In this document: in pieces, positions 1-12,413 of the stretch
How the letters are laid out: each line of letters begins with the position of its first letter
Numbering within the stretch: position 1 is the stretch's first letter
Origin: Hericium rajendrae
Taxonomy: Eukaryota; Basidiomycota; Agaricomycetes; Russulales; Hericiaceae
Assembly (NCBI GenBank): GCA_033439255.1
Contig: CM065883.1
Location: 1,612,001 to 1,676,000, forward strand
DNA: 64,000 nt
Reading direction: 5' to 3'
The notes under the pieces: generated by a model
What the model saw: only the letters and a program-made list of their open reading frames with translations
Databases searched by the model: none
Told to the model about the DNA's origin: nothing
Position numbers and translations under genes: made by a program

Positions 1-2013
1 CGATTTGGTCGTCCGTGTGCGCCTTGGCGAGATCGCCGTACTCGCCGAGAATGTAGTCATTCCAAACAGGGCTCTTGGCCCAGCGACGTACAGACTTGAC
101 GGCCTCGCGCATGACGTGGCGATCGACTGCTGAGTTGAGTAAGCCTGGGTCGATGATTGGCTTGTCAAATGGGTTATTAGATTTGAGTACAAGACTGCCG
201 CCTGTAATCTAGTCAGCCATTACACTCAGGAAAAGACAAGAGGGCAGTACGAACGGGCTGCAGGTGCCAGCAGGGCTGTCAGAACGGTCATATAATGACC
301 CGTGGTGGGAGGCGGTTCGACGAACGAAACAAATCCACTCTGTAGCGCAAACTTGTGTGAGTAGGATCGGGTTCCATTTGAGACAGGAATACGCACGAAA
401 GGCAAGAACTCGAAGTGAGGACTGTCGGGCCCAGACGTTGGATCGGTCGCATTCTGGAAGATGTTCGAGTCCTTGGGAACCCTGAAGAAACCTAAGATGT
501 TGGGACTGCCGACGGTCAAAGGCCCAGTCTGATTCTGCATCCACTCTGCGAAGAACTTGGCTTGAAGTGCCGGGTCCCGCATAATGTCGTCGCCAGTCAT
601 TTCGCCCTTAGGGTCGACGGTGAACGTGTTAGAGAGCAATGGATGATCCTGGAAGTTTTTCCCAACATGCGGCAAGTCGAGAATAGCTTTGATGCCGACT
701 TGCTTCAACTCAGCAGCGGGACCAATGCCAGACAGAAGGAGAAGTTGAGGCGAGCCAACGGCTCCTGCGGAGACGATAACTTCTTTCGTCGCCCGGACGG
801 TATAGCGAGTGCCTGTGAAAAACATCAATACTCGTCGTCCCGATGTAACCAAGAAACTTACTCTGAGCGTTCTTAGCAAATTCTACAGCGCGGAAGGCAG
901 GGCAACACCGCTCCGTACCCGTTTGGACGAGTTTGGTAGCTTGCGCGTTGAGGACGACATCCAGCTTGTTCACGTTCAAGAAGGGCCAAACTTGTGAGGT
1001 GGCAGCGCTATCGCGAGCGCCACCAAATATTGTGCTTTGTGTGTAGCCTGAAATTAGATTGGGATTAGACCCGCAACCAGGATTGGTAGGATCATAGATT
1101 GATTCACCTAGTCCAAGCATATATCCGCCGTTATGATCCTGATTGTACTTGAATTCCTCTTGCTCTGATGTACTCTTGATGATGCGCTTCTCAATGTTAT
1201 CTTCCCAACCATTCAGTGTCAGGGACAGAGGCCCGGAATCGCCGTGGATTTCGGGACGGATTCGACCCGCCAAGGAGCGTCCATCAGCAGGCTTCGTAAT
1301 ACGTTCAACCTATTCAGAAAGATTTCACGTCAATAGATCTGTACCGTGGAAGGTATTGCGACTAGACTCGGGCTGACTTTCTTCATGTAGCTCTGCATGG
1401 CATCCCACGACCAACCTCTATCTCCAGTGATGTTAGCCATAGAGTTCCAGTCGTCTTTCGGGGCTCGATTAAAACACATATAATCTGCAATGTGATCAGT
1501 GCCCATAGATTTTTGTGATTCTCAAGAAAATGGCTTACTGAGGTTTGTAGTGCCGCCTAGCACCTTACCTCGGATGTACGGTATTGCCCTATTGTCCAGC
1601 CCTGGTTGCGGAACGGTTGTAAAGTTCCAGTCATACTTTGTATGCGGGCCAGTGAAGATGTCCCGATTGGGAATCGCTAGATCCATCTCGCCCTTGTCAC
1701 TGAATTAAAGACGTTAGGGATGGTAATGCAGCCGACGATTAGACCAGACACACCTGAAACCAGCTTCGAGCAGGAGAACCTTGTAGTCTTTGGAAAGGCG
1801 TGAAGCGACTGTCCCTCCACCGGCGCCAGCTAGACAACGAAGTGAGCGAGTGAAAATGTATGAGCAAGTTCGACACTTACAGCCAATGACAACATAGTCA
1901 TAGGTTCTGTCCTTCGGGAGCTTGGACGGGTCATCAAAGACCTCGGATAGAACCCAAGGGATGCAAGACGCTAAGCAAGCGAGCGCCGCCAGGCTGGAGG
2001 TACTGAATCGCAT
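1..2013 (-). CDS. Secreted GMC oxidoreductase (aryl-alcohol oxidase-like), 3' end outside window
   Basis: FAD-dependent glucose-methanol-choline oxidoreductase, probably an extracellular alcohol oxidase or dehydrogenase (CAZy AA3_2-like) that supplies H2O2 or reducing power in wood decay. The start at 2013 gives a clear signal peptide ([17 protein letters not shown], then WVLS) followed by the ADP-binding beta-alpha-beta start YDYVVIG; splicing joins this to [12 protein letters not shown] and LLLEAG. Further exons give [13 protein letters not shown] (about 1560), [12 protein letters not shown], and the GMC signature [13 protein letters not shown] (about 730-770). The last exon seen (1-190) reads through DPGLLNS and [13 protein letters not shown] towards the C-terminal substrate domain. 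The catalytic His and the end of the protein lie beyond position 1. At least six short introns are implied. Substrate cannot be told from this part. Confidence 0.9.
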
Positions 2014-2856
2014 ATTGGAAAACTGGATGGACCGGGATTCGGAAGATGATGCGACACAAAATCTGCTGCTGAACAAGGATCCTTTTAAACCGCCGGCGAT
2101 GCCTGCCGCCATCATTTGTGAGATCCGGCAGAGGAATGTTGATTGAAGTATCAGGCAAGATTGCGACGGCAACAGGGACCACAAGACTCCGAGCTTGTCT
2201 CAGGACATTCATGTTCACTGTATATCATGTCAAAACTCCATTTCGCAAGCCATAAGCTCGGAAGCAGACTAGAAACTTGGAAGAAATCGAGCGGGATAAT
2301 GATGTGGCATGGCACTGCGGTCGGGCATGGATCAGTGAGCGACATATCATCCGAAATTGCTGAGGCGAATAGTTGGAAAGGACGTTGTATGGTTTCAAGA
2401 TTGAGAAATGAATGTGGTCATGGAACGTGGCGCCTGACGGAATAAGGATAATAATCACGAGGAAAGTGGATGGCCCGCAGCGAGATAGGTCCAAATTGTC
2501 TCGTCGAACGTGCACGATCACAGTTTACAGGCTTTTTATCCAATGCAGCCACATCAGTAGCGTCACTGCTAGAGAACGAAACATTCGCTCAAATCGAATG
2601 GCGCTCGACAAATTTCATATTCGCCCTAGATAGTCAATTGTTCAGGTATCAGTGGTCGATGTGTCGTAGTGATACATACCTTCAATAAAGCATACGTGAA
2701 CCGTGATTTCAACCCTAACAGAAGAATATTGGTCGATGCGAACTATGGCCAACTGCAAGAATGAAGTGCACCTCTTCTATCTCATTACCCCGGATTTGCG
2801 TTGGGCAATGTAAAGTGCCCCGGCAGGAAAGCTGATCAGCGACGAACTACGTTTCT

Positions 2857-4423
2857 TCACGAACATTCCACCGCAGGAATTGGGCTTGAAGCTTCCTCCG
2901 TATTGCCTGATATCTCGACAGAAGGAATGGTGCTTATTCCATAAATATCGAAAGATTCCCAAGGAGCGCCGCTACGTATCCACCCCGAAAATGGTGCACT
3001 CGTTCGGCATAGAGCTTGCTTTGCTGCCTGGTACAGCATGGATTGTTCTTTCGTATCGAAGTAAGTGCGAACACTTTTCGTGTCGCAACAGATATATCGT
3101 AAGGACAGAACAAAGTATGAAGGACGAGACTCACGAGTTGACAGTTCCGCCCAGAACTTTTAGCGTCGATATATAGACATTGAACAAAGCTACTTTCGAT
3201 AGTAATGGCCTGTGGCACTGTACGTTGTGACATAAGTTCGGACTGACAAGCAATGTTTCTTACCAGAATTTCTCTCGGTAGCGATGCTTAGGAGGAACGC
3301 CCCTCCGCAAACCATTGATGAGGACTTCTGAGGACGCGCGCGTGGCATTCGCAATCCAACATAGAGCTGAATGGTGAGATAACAAATTGAGCCAAAGCGA
3401 ATGAGCAATTGTTGAAATGACGGAACATACCATCATTCGCGGAACTACTACAGCCCGACGTCATTCGCGAATGAACAAAAGGCACGGACGTGAAATAAAT
3501 TGATGGCGAGGTTACTTCGTAACCCTCAGGAAGACCTTCACAACAAATCAGTCACACCATAGTGCCGATTATCCATCGAAACAAACCTTCCACAGGGCAA
3601 ACCCTCTTATAAAATGCCCTGTAGCAGTCTTCCTTGACGATGTCCCTCAAATTTTCCGCGACCTCTCCGATAATGATTGCAGAGATATACGTCGGACGCA
3701 TCAATTGGCTCGCTAGGGCGCCCTGCATGCCAAGAACGTTCCACCGAGCAATCTTGTCACTGCACGACAAGCTCAACACGGGCGGTGCGTCGGCTCTGCC
3801 AGGCTTGGTTCGCAAGACGCCGAGGCGGAGTAATTGTCGCGCCCGCGAGAAGGCACATGTGCGGCGAGTTCAGGCCAAGACGTCGCATCTTTGAGACCAG
3901 CCATGCCAGGATCTTGCTCTAGAGCCAGCAGCCGAGTAGAGGCGTCGCCGCCTGACCAAGAATTATGGCTTCGCATGAGACGACAACAATGAATCCATCA
4001 AGGCATGGATTGGCACTCACAAGGAACGGTTGACACGTAAAAGATCAGCTCAACGCCATCTCTGAGCCTGTACATGCCACCGTCGTTCTCGATCCACTCT
4101 GACGTGCCAGGATCAGCTGCATCCCTAGCGATCTCTTCTAGAAGCCAGCGCACGAAACCTCTTCGCGCAATCACCTCCGCGTGAGAGTCGTGCAACGCGT
4201 CGCCTCGGGGAGAAAGACGTGTTGCCGGTAAGCATTTCGAACCGGCGCCCAAAGAGACCACCTTGAGTTCGGATTGCGATACAAGCGTGCAGGAGGCTAA
4301 TATAGTGAATTTTCCCTCTTGTGGGGTGAAGGAAAGAGAAGAATACAGGGTATGTGAGGCAGTAACGATTTCATCGACGGAATTTGGTTCTAATTGCATC
4401 GAGAAGCATGATTGATCTAACAT
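2857..4423 (-). CDS. TAD1: tRNA-specific adenosine deaminase 1 (A37 of tRNA-Ala)
   Basis: ADAT1/TAD1 family: zinc-dependent deamination of adenosine 37 to inosine in tRNA-Ala. The first exon holds LHDSHAEVIARRGF with the zinc-ligand His and catalytic Glu (HAE), then STVPC; after a short intron comes GGDAST (the PCG zinc-ligand motif is split by the intron). RTKPGRADAPPVLSLSCSDK and IARWNVLGMQGAL follow, and later exons supply EVLINGLRRGVPPKHRY, FNVYISTLKVLGGTVNS and FSGWIRSGAPWESF, matching the family's C-terminal end. At least five introns. Between RGRDNYSA and GVLRTKPGR (about 3820-3832) the frame shifts by a single missing base, with no room for an intron. The rest is well conserved, so this is either a sequence error or a recent lesion. 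An alternative start, M9 (SMQLEPN), is possible. Confidence 0.9.
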
Positions 4424-5978
4424 CTGGCTTCAGCGTAGTTACAAGAATCACAGAAATCGGTCTGACCTTAGTATGCGTCGTCCAGGAAGATCTCTAAATT
4501 CCTAATGTCGGTCGACGATGATGAAGGCGGTGAAGTCGAGCAGGAAATTCAACAATATCCGGACTTGCCGACGGTCCGAAGCGGTCCGCTCAGGACGTAA
4601 TGGAGCTAGACTCACGGTCACCGACGGCTCATTCGACCCCACACTTGACCTCGATGCGGTTGTCTAACACTATCCAGGTCCCACGAAAGCTGTACCTTGG
4701 AGTATCTCCAGGGTGACGAATGACGATGCCCAGGATTTCTATTCAGCATAAAGGAGGTGCTTGGGCGATGGAGAAATTAACATCACCTACATACCCCCCA
4801 GCAGCGTAATCTTCTTTTGACATCTTCAACCCATACCTTTTATCGTGATACTCTGCCGAGATGTTCAGCAATCGACGCACCAACAACCATCGGGAAGATA
4901 CCACCCCCAGCCGGCACCATCGTTTTGGTATCGGCCGGTCGAGAGATCCAGACCGCGTCGCGGGAGGTTACAGTACGTCTTTCGCACCACATTTCGATGA
5001 GCTTCATCTCCGCGTGCGGGGTCTCCTCATCCAGAACATCTGCTAACATGAAATCTCTGTTCAGAGGCTGCTCTATCTAATCCAAACACCACCCATGAGG
5101 GCCGTGAACATGCGAAGCATGAGCTTAGGGCCATGGTGAGCATGCCTCCATGTCGTGTCAAGCATCCAGACTTGTGAAGTGCTGACCTGGCGATCTGCGC
5201 AATAGGGCCGTGGTGACGAAGCTCACGTCTCGTTGATGACCCGCATCAAGAGGACCTTGGGCATCAGAAGTACACCTCGCGGCGAGCGCAAGCATGAGTC
5301 GCGCTCCAGGCGAGGCTTCAGCATGCCTGGCTCGAGATCGGCCAGAACGGGGACGACGAGCACGCGCAGCCGGAGATTTTGATGAGCGCAGCATCTATGA
5401 ACCCCCTATTGTGAATAGCTATGTTCCACACCTTCCACTGTAGCCCTATGCCCGTTTCCTTCTATGTAGCATCACAGACCATACCTGGATTTTTGACAGC
5501 AGCCCGGTGTCCTCTACTCATCTCACTTTACTTCGCACATGATAAAGTTCTATGTTCGGACAGGCATCATTCGATCGATTTCATATGCGTGCAGACGGAA
5601 AGACGAACAACAACGCCCGGCTGTGACGAGGTGAGCATCGATCGCGACTTCATTTCCGTCCGTCTCGATCTTCGAACTCTGCCTCATTGTCTGACCTCGG
5701 AGCCCACAAAACCATTTTCAGACTCTAGCACGTGTGGTCGATACAGTTTTGTCATTGATCAGCAACAAGTGCTAGTTTTACAACAATGGACATCTCGCAG
5801 CGACCCCGAGCCTATTAAGTAGTACAGCGACGCAAAAAATAATAAATAGGGTATGAAGAGGATCACGGAAGCTGAAACTAGCTCTCCTACTGTCCTAGGG
5901 TGCCTTGACGATATGCAAAGCACGACGAATACATATCTCGGGACGATGAGGGCTCTGTGACGGGCATGACGGCGGGGC
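4424..5978. other. Intergenic, no supportable gene
   Basis: Only short open frames occur here. On minus, one of 69 codons (4840-5049, MLADVLDEETPHAEMK...) and one of 78 (5158-5394) show no recognisable domain; on plus, one of 133 codons (5421-5822) is not recognisable either. They may be gene relics or chance. The part nearest 4424 presumably holds the TAD1 promoter. Confidence 0.5.
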
Positions 5979-7060
5979 TTAGATAGTAGTAAGTACAGGC
6001 ATCCACATGCCGGGCGATAACTCTTCAAGGCGGTGAAGGACGACGCGGTCCCAAGGAATCATGATAGCGTTCGTCTGCGGAGCGGAAGGCATGAGGATAC
6101 GAGCATAAAGGTAAGGACGGCAATACTGACTTGAAGGAAGTGAACGACGGCCCGTGCTATGCGCCGAGCGAGGCTTTGCAGGTGTGCATACCCGTCAGAG
6201 CTGCTGACTGGAATCTCGTACGTCAGGGAGCGGTAACCGGTCCACTGATAGCCCGCACGGTGAGCATATGCGTTAGGCAGAAAACCGAACTGACTTACCC
6301 TCACTCGTAGGTGAAGGCGTCCGCGGCTATCAATGTTCAGTTCGTGGATGGTGTAGGCGCTGCTGCCAGACAACCGGACGTTGTTCGTCGCTTCATGGAG
6401 AGTGACGCCTTGACGCCACGAACCCTTGACGCGGAACTTGATCTGCGTCCCGGGAAAGCGACGGAAGCCGTCCATCATCGGCGGCCCAAACGCCGCAGAC
6501 GTCGATGAACGCCTTGTGCGTCCCTTGAACTGGGAGTTGTAGGGCGTCATGGCCATCGGCGCGGTGACCAGCGGCGGCATAGCGCCGTACCCGGTGCCCG
6601 TGCTCAGCGTGCGCTGACGTTGATGGTCCTCGATGGGGTAGTACTCGTCCGTGAGCGGCGAGTCTTCGAATGCTGGGCGAGAGGAGAGACGACCCGTCGG
6701 CATGGGCGAGGACGGGGGGTGGGAGCGGGAGTGGTGGGAATGCTGCTGCTCACGTGTGCCAACCGAGTACCGATTCTGCATCTGTCCTGGAGGTGGGAAT
6801 GCCTGATATGGCTGCTGAGGGAATGGCTGCACAGACGGAGGGCGCATGTTAGGCCGGGCGGCCGACCACGGCTGGGTGCGCGGTGCGCGGCTCACCTCAT
6901 CGAAGCCGTCCTCGACCGCGAATGGGTCGCTGAAGTCGTTGAAGGGTGTCTGCCGGTTGAACTGGTCTTGATATTGGGGGAAGGGGACACCACGTTGACC
7001 TGAGAAAGACGGGCGACGTCCTGGGGCAGACTGTCCGCGGTATTGATCGTAGTACGCCAT
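5979..7060 (-). CDS. DUF6741-like fungal protein
   Basis: Three exons (7060-6299, 6244-6131, 6074-5979) give a protein of about 320 residues. The first 200 residues are rich in Pro, Gln, Ser and Arg and look disordered. The C-terminal part is a compact conserved domain: FRVKGSWRQGVTLHEA, VRLSGSSAYTIHELN, SRGRLHLRVR joined to WTGYRSLTYEIP, then ARRIARAVVHFLQ joined to TNAIMIPWDRVVLHRLEE and ending GMWMPVLTTI. I recall this pattern from a basidiomycete family annotated DUF6741; function unknown. Both introns have clean GT-AG ends and fuse the conserved motif in frame. The start was set at MAYYDQYRG; an upstream in-frame Met at 7105 is possible but weaker. Confidence 0.75.
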
Positions 7061-10000
7061 GGGTGATGATGAAGATCGAAAAGGATAGCGTCGAGTGGGT
7101 GGCAATGAGTAAAAGGGCAGGAGCTACAACGTCTGAAAAGATGGAGGTGGGGATCTGGAAGGCTGTTGGCCGGGGGAGAGCACAGACAGGGTGTTTTATA
7201 TTGAATGAAAGGGAAGTGGCGCTATGTGCACAATGAGCCTGGAGAACAAGGTCCACTGGGCAGCCTCGAGGACGAGATGCAGCTGCAAAGATCCCGGGGT
7301 TGAATACGTCAAAGCTTGGTTCCGAAATGAAGCCAAAGCACTCTGTGAAAGGAACTTCAGAGCCCTGGTGACTTGCGGCGTGCGGCGAGGTGATTGAGAG
7401 AACCACGACTACGGCAGCGTGTTCTGCCCCACTGCTGGATCAGTCAACTTGGAACCGGGAAGACAAGAGGTTACAGATAGGAAGGATGCACCGAGATAAA
7501 ATATATACCCACAGCCTTATAGTCAGCCCCATTCGATCCTGGTCCAGAAGTCAGCCTCTCGGTATCTCGAGCGTCATACTCATGGCTTTGATTTGATGCG
7601 GTGAACCGGTGAGAGTTTCCCTTGAGAGGATCTAACAGAGCCTGTAAATTGTCATGAGAGTCCTTTGTCAAGGTACAGTATTCCTGTCCCGGCACATGGG
7701 CTGGCATGCAGCCTCGTGTTGGCGGGACGGTTTCGTGCCAGCTCCGAGGTCAATGGAGAAAAACGGGGTAGAATCCTCCTAGATAGTGCTCGAAACCAAA
7801 TTAAATTGATGTGCCATTGGCCAGGATGCCGTCTGTCCTTTCTCTGGGATCAAGAATCCTTGTGTTGAGCCCGAGTCGGTGCACTGCTACGGAACTGAAG
7901 ATACGACGCGCGTCTCCTACAAACTTTGACGCCACTAGCGCGTTGTCACTCGTCACAGAACCACGTGCTGCCTACCGACCTAAGTTCCTGCATTTTTTCC
8001 TCTCAAACCTAGACTAGTACTAATATTCTATGTGGGACCTTCTATCAATACTGGCTGAGCAAAATTCTCTGCAGAATTGAGTGGTACCCCAGCCGGAAGT
8101 GGAACGTAGGCTTATATCTGGTATCGCACGTGATACAGAGCCTTGTTGCGATGTGACAGTCGCGACAAAGATTGTGCCGGCAACTGCAAGTGCGGCTGTC
8201 GACTCGTACTCGACGTAATGGATGCGATCAGCGGGGCTCTCAACGTTCAACGTTCATTCTTAACAAAGCGCTTCTTGTCGAAATTCTGCCGTGTCGAGAT
8301 ACTCCTCCAAGTTCCCCATGCACAGGCCGGCTCGGCGACTTGTCGGACTCGGGTTCACGAGGCACTGAGGCAGGCCTTCAGGCGCTTCCAGGTAGCCACA
8401 GCTCCCCACTAGACGGTCGCTCCATCACCATTGACAGATGTCCATGTGATCTTAGGAAGTATCTCTCAGCAGGCAGGCATCAAATGAGATTGATCCTCCC
8501 GAAGGATAGTCGTACTTGGGTGCATCGCTATTCTTTTCCCGGTACGTATCCACGGCTATATTGGCGTGTCTGCAGACTAGATGGCTTTTATTCAATCTGG
8601 AAACAGGTATATAACTTGGCGCAAGGATTGTCCTGCTTGGATGATGTGCTCATCTCATGCAGTCGGGGTTAGGCATCGGACTTGACCTGTACATCAACGT
8701 TGATGTTTTTCTGGATCCATGACGAGGTCCTCTTTGGGTTTGACAGTTGGTAACATTGTCAACCAATAGCCTAAGTCTCTCGTCGTGATGAATTCATTCA
8801 CAGGAAAACCGGCCGAGCGTGGGGCAGGATTCTGTTCCCTGACGTTCGAGCTTGAACAGCAGTTGTTCCGTGTACCACGTTCCTCAGCTCGAGGCCTTAT
8901 TTCCAGATTCTCGGCCCAGTACGCCGCCACCATCTACGCCGGGAAGTCGCATCCTTTCGTCACTCCGCAGCAGTGTGAATCCGATGGAGAAGCTCACGCA
9001 TTTTGGATCTGATGCTCGCGCTCGCACTATGTATACTCCGACACCAATGCGGAGGATGGCGGACTGTTGGGACTGTGAGGCCTTATCATTGGTGTTCTCA
9101 CCCATTTGCGCGTAAGATCTTCTCCGTCGTGCTATCGGCTCCGTTTCACAGTCCGTGTCTGAGACACCTTCCCATACACGCCCGGCTGGTGGGATATGAA
9201 GCAACGCCTTCTGACGTCGATGACGTTCAGGTTTCCGGAAGGTCTCACAAGTTTGACTCTGCCAATGCAATATCGACAAAGAGAATGAAAGATTGATGAT
9301 TTGCTGCGATCCATCTGGTTCATATGGGTTTTCCGATTTTTCTTGAGTCTGATAATGTAGGCTCATATGTGTGCTCCAGGGACATATTGTCCATCCCAGT
9401 GAAGCGACTGATCAGCACAACTCGGCTTGTACGATCAATGAACTTTCCATTGAACGATAAGGTATGTAGGTTTCTGCGATTCATTTATTAGCTGTCTTGC
9501 TCTGATCAAGGCCCTCTCTCAGCGGCTGACAGGAAACACCCGATGTCGCAAAATGCGTCTCGATCGCTCTCTCATATGTCCTTTTTGCCGCATCTGATCC
9601 ATCCTGATCTCAATGGATCGCATTTAGCACCCCGTCACGACATGCCTTTATAGAGCCTTGCCGCAGAGAGATTCTAGAGACTCGGTCAGATTTGCATCAT
9701 AGAGATGCAATCTACAGCGAGTCAAACCTTGAACGTGCGTCATGAGCTCGCAGCCTGTTGACTGAGATGCGTCGTGCTGCGAAGTTTCATAAGACGTTGC
9801 TTCCGGCACGTTTCCCCTGCCGCAATGCAGCAACCAGAAGAACATCATATACATAGGTTCCTCGAACCCGTATGGAACCCACCCTCCGCTCTGACCGCTT
9901 GCGAGATGTTTCTTCCCACTGCTTGCGCACACGCTCGTGCTCCCCATTGGAAATCGCCAGGTGAGCACGCACACTTTGCTTCGCTGTCTGATCATCGACG

Positions 10001-10746
10001 AGCTGACTTCCACGACCTCTGTTATCTCCTCTCGTTCTCTGGCGCTCGGCTTCGCTGCATTCTGATGCGTTAGCGCAACACTCCGACAAGCTGGACGGTA
10101 AGACTTCGTTTGCAGGGTCGCACTCTAGTTTCGCCGATTGGAACACTTGGTATCAGGTATTGGTAAACATCGTTGAGAGCGGCGGGAGCATGATAACCAC
10201 GTATGTCTTCACGTTATCTCCCCCTCGGGCTTTCTAAAATTGCACCGCAGGATGTGTTTTCCATGCAATGCGGCCGGCAATGAAGCAAGCCTTGCATCGA
10301 TGATCGGCCTCCTGGTCGTTTTCCACGGCCACGGCAATGATGATGCTTATAGTCAGCGTCATGGGTTCCCATGGGAGCTGAGACCTGGATGGGGCTCGAA
10401 AGTGGCAGCTATATCGAGGATGCCTTGGAGATGAAGTGCGAGCGACATTACTGCGAATAGTCTGCGATAGACTTCGTGGATCATATATTTCCTAAAAACG
10501 AAAACCGCTCGTAAATATATCCCAATTTAGTATATTTCGCTTTGATGGCTTTGTAGGATGGCAATGAGCAACGGTTTTTCCAGAGTTCGTGAGAGTTCAA
10601 TTGACTGGCGAAAGGCTTTCGAGCTCATCAAGGAGTCCACCAAGTCGTCAAGTCAACAAATGACAACAACGCGCCTCGCAGACGACACTCACGACCGATC
10701 CACACGCCTACGAACGACGCGATCGAGTAGTATTTTCAGGCGAAGC
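7061..10746. other. Long stretch without a recognisable gene
   Basis: About 3.7 kb. The first few hundred bases are the promoter side of the 5979-7060 gene. Open frames further on (plus 8172-8672, minus 8884-9366, minus 9648-10013) show no domain, signal peptide or splice-joined conserved block that I can recognise. A Ser/Pro-rich plus-strand frame at 8852-9115 (RPSTPPPSTPGSRILSS) has a coding look but no clear start or continuation. An in-frame plus-strand extension upstream of 10747 begins at 10558. Treat this as intergenic or decayed. Confidence 0.45.
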
Positions 10747-11897
10747 ATGAGCTTTACGAACATCAATGTGCGTTCTGAGTTCTTCTTGATCACTAATGCG
10801 CCCCTCTAACTTTGGGTTTCCAGGACCCTGCCGGTGTGAAGGCCCTCCTGGACAGCCTCCGAGCGTCCCAGGCTTGGGCGGATACCGTTAGCTCTACATC
10901 AAACACTAATGCAGACACCTCCAACCCACTGCCCAACCCGCCATTAAACTTGTCTCCGCCAGCGCGCGATCCAGCCGCCTCCGTGACACCGTCAAATGGC
11001 GCTGGCTCCGCCTCGGGCTCGGGCTCGAGGCCTCCATCATCTTCTAGTGGCACGCCGTCTGTGGCAGCACTACTATCCCAGCTGCAGACGTCCTCATCTT
11101 TTGCCTCCATTGCGCATGCAGCAGAGCCTCCCCAATACGCAAGCGCCAGCTTTCCCCTGCCCCATCATCCGAGCACGTTTGCTGTGCCCGAGGAACCTCC
11201 ACAACATGTGCCTGCGCCATCCTCGACACGCCGAGAAGACGTCCGTGCGTTGTCATTCCAGCAGGCACTGCCCCACCTTGCCAGACTTTCAGAAGAGCCT
11301 GGTTTTGTTGAGACCGTGACCAAGGTGTGCATCGCCTTTCTTATCTCTATGTCGATGTGGAACGTACTCTAGTTTTGGTACGTCTAAAGATGAAGCATGA
11401 GCAAGATCAACTCGAGAAGAAATTGTGGGAGGAGCGACAGGCGATTAAGAAGAAGCACGAGGAGAAAGTGAAAGTTGCGAAGACGAAGTGAGTCAGGTTT
11501 GTCATGATTGCGGCTACGTACTTTTGCTGAATGGGGCGATGAAGAGCAAGCATGGTGGGAGCCGGTGGTCTTTCGAAGCATGAGGCCGATGTATGTCCTC
11601 ATTTTATCAATTGCGACAAGGATTGAGCAATATGACTACCAACAGATGCTCTCTGATGCAGTTCGGAAGGAGCTGCAGAAATTTGACGCTGAACGGGCTG
11701 TACCTGCCTGGGACGGCCTGGTTGCAAAGCAGCAGGCCGCGCTCGAGGCACTTGCGGTCCCAACAATGTTCGTGACGAGCAGCACGTCAGACGTGGAGGT
11801 AGGGCATTACTCTTTCATGATATCAGCCCGCTGAACCTGGTCTTCGCAGAAACAACAAAGAGTCATGCAAGTGCTCCAAAACGTCGTGAGCAGTTAA
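10747..11897 (+). CDS. Conserved coiled-coil protein, function unknown
   Basis: Six exons fit cleanly: 10747-10767, 10824-11324, 11390-11487, 11545-11590, 11646-11798 and 11850-11897. The product (about 290 residues) starts MSFTNINDPAGVKALLDSL, has a Ser/Pro/Gly-rich middle with SVAALLSQLQ, then RREDVRALSFQQALPHLARL. A charged helix follows (HEQDQLEKKLWEERQAIKKK), then VGAGGLSKHEADMLSD, KELQKFDAERAVPAWDGLV and a short tail KQQRVMQVLQNVVSS. Conserved blocks meet exactly at splice sites, which supports the model. The charged segment is predicted coiled coil. I think similar proteins occur in other Agaricomycetes, but I cannot name a family. An in-frame Met at 10558 would add 63 residues of low conservation value. 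Confidence 0.75.
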
Positions 11898-12413
11898 GGG
11901 TCGTTGGGTAGTCAGGCTGACTACACCATCATTCGATGTCGGTCCTATTCTCAGCTCAGCGTCCTAGCTAGACATGCTAGATCATGACGTCGGGCGCGCC
12001 TTCGAGCATCGCAGCATCTGCCTTACTGTCTCGAGGGCATCCTATAACCACCACATACCGTTTCGAGGGGCATGTTCCCTTTGACGTTGCATTAGTATCT
12101 AGGAGATTTTAACTACTACATTACTTGATGTCCTGATACTCCGATTGTTACCAAGCTGCGCGCTACTGCAGCAGGCGCTTTGCAGCCAATTGAATTCTCT
12201 CACATATACCGTCCACAAGAGCCCACAAGCATCAACTGAAGTCCAGCGTTGTTGCTTACAGTTGCTTTTCGGCTTTATCAACTCTCGCTTGCCCTCGATC
12301 CAGCATTTGGTATCGACTTCCCGACTCTGCCTCGATCTGGTTCCTGGAACTTCGTAGACGATTAATATATTCGCGACTATTGCGCAAAGCTGTGCCCCAC
12401 AAAACCGCCGGGT
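11898..12413. other. Intergenic spacer
   Basis: 516 bp between two plus-strand genes. No domain-bearing frame is seen. It should contain the 3' end of the upstream gene and the promoter of ZNG1. Confidence 0.5.

Noticed and set aside
2857-3240. Second GMC oxidoreductase fragment (the text KVLGGTVNS resembles the GMC motif VLGGTTN)
   Set aside because: Upstream and downstream exons (EVLINGLRRGVPPKHRY, FSGWIRSGAPWESF) are typical of TAD1, and the motif belongs to its C-terminal exon.
8852-9366. Possible gene on either strand in the empty region
   Set aside because: The Ser/Pro-rich plus frame and the opposite 160-codon frame overlap; neither has a family motif, convincing start or neighbouring exon.
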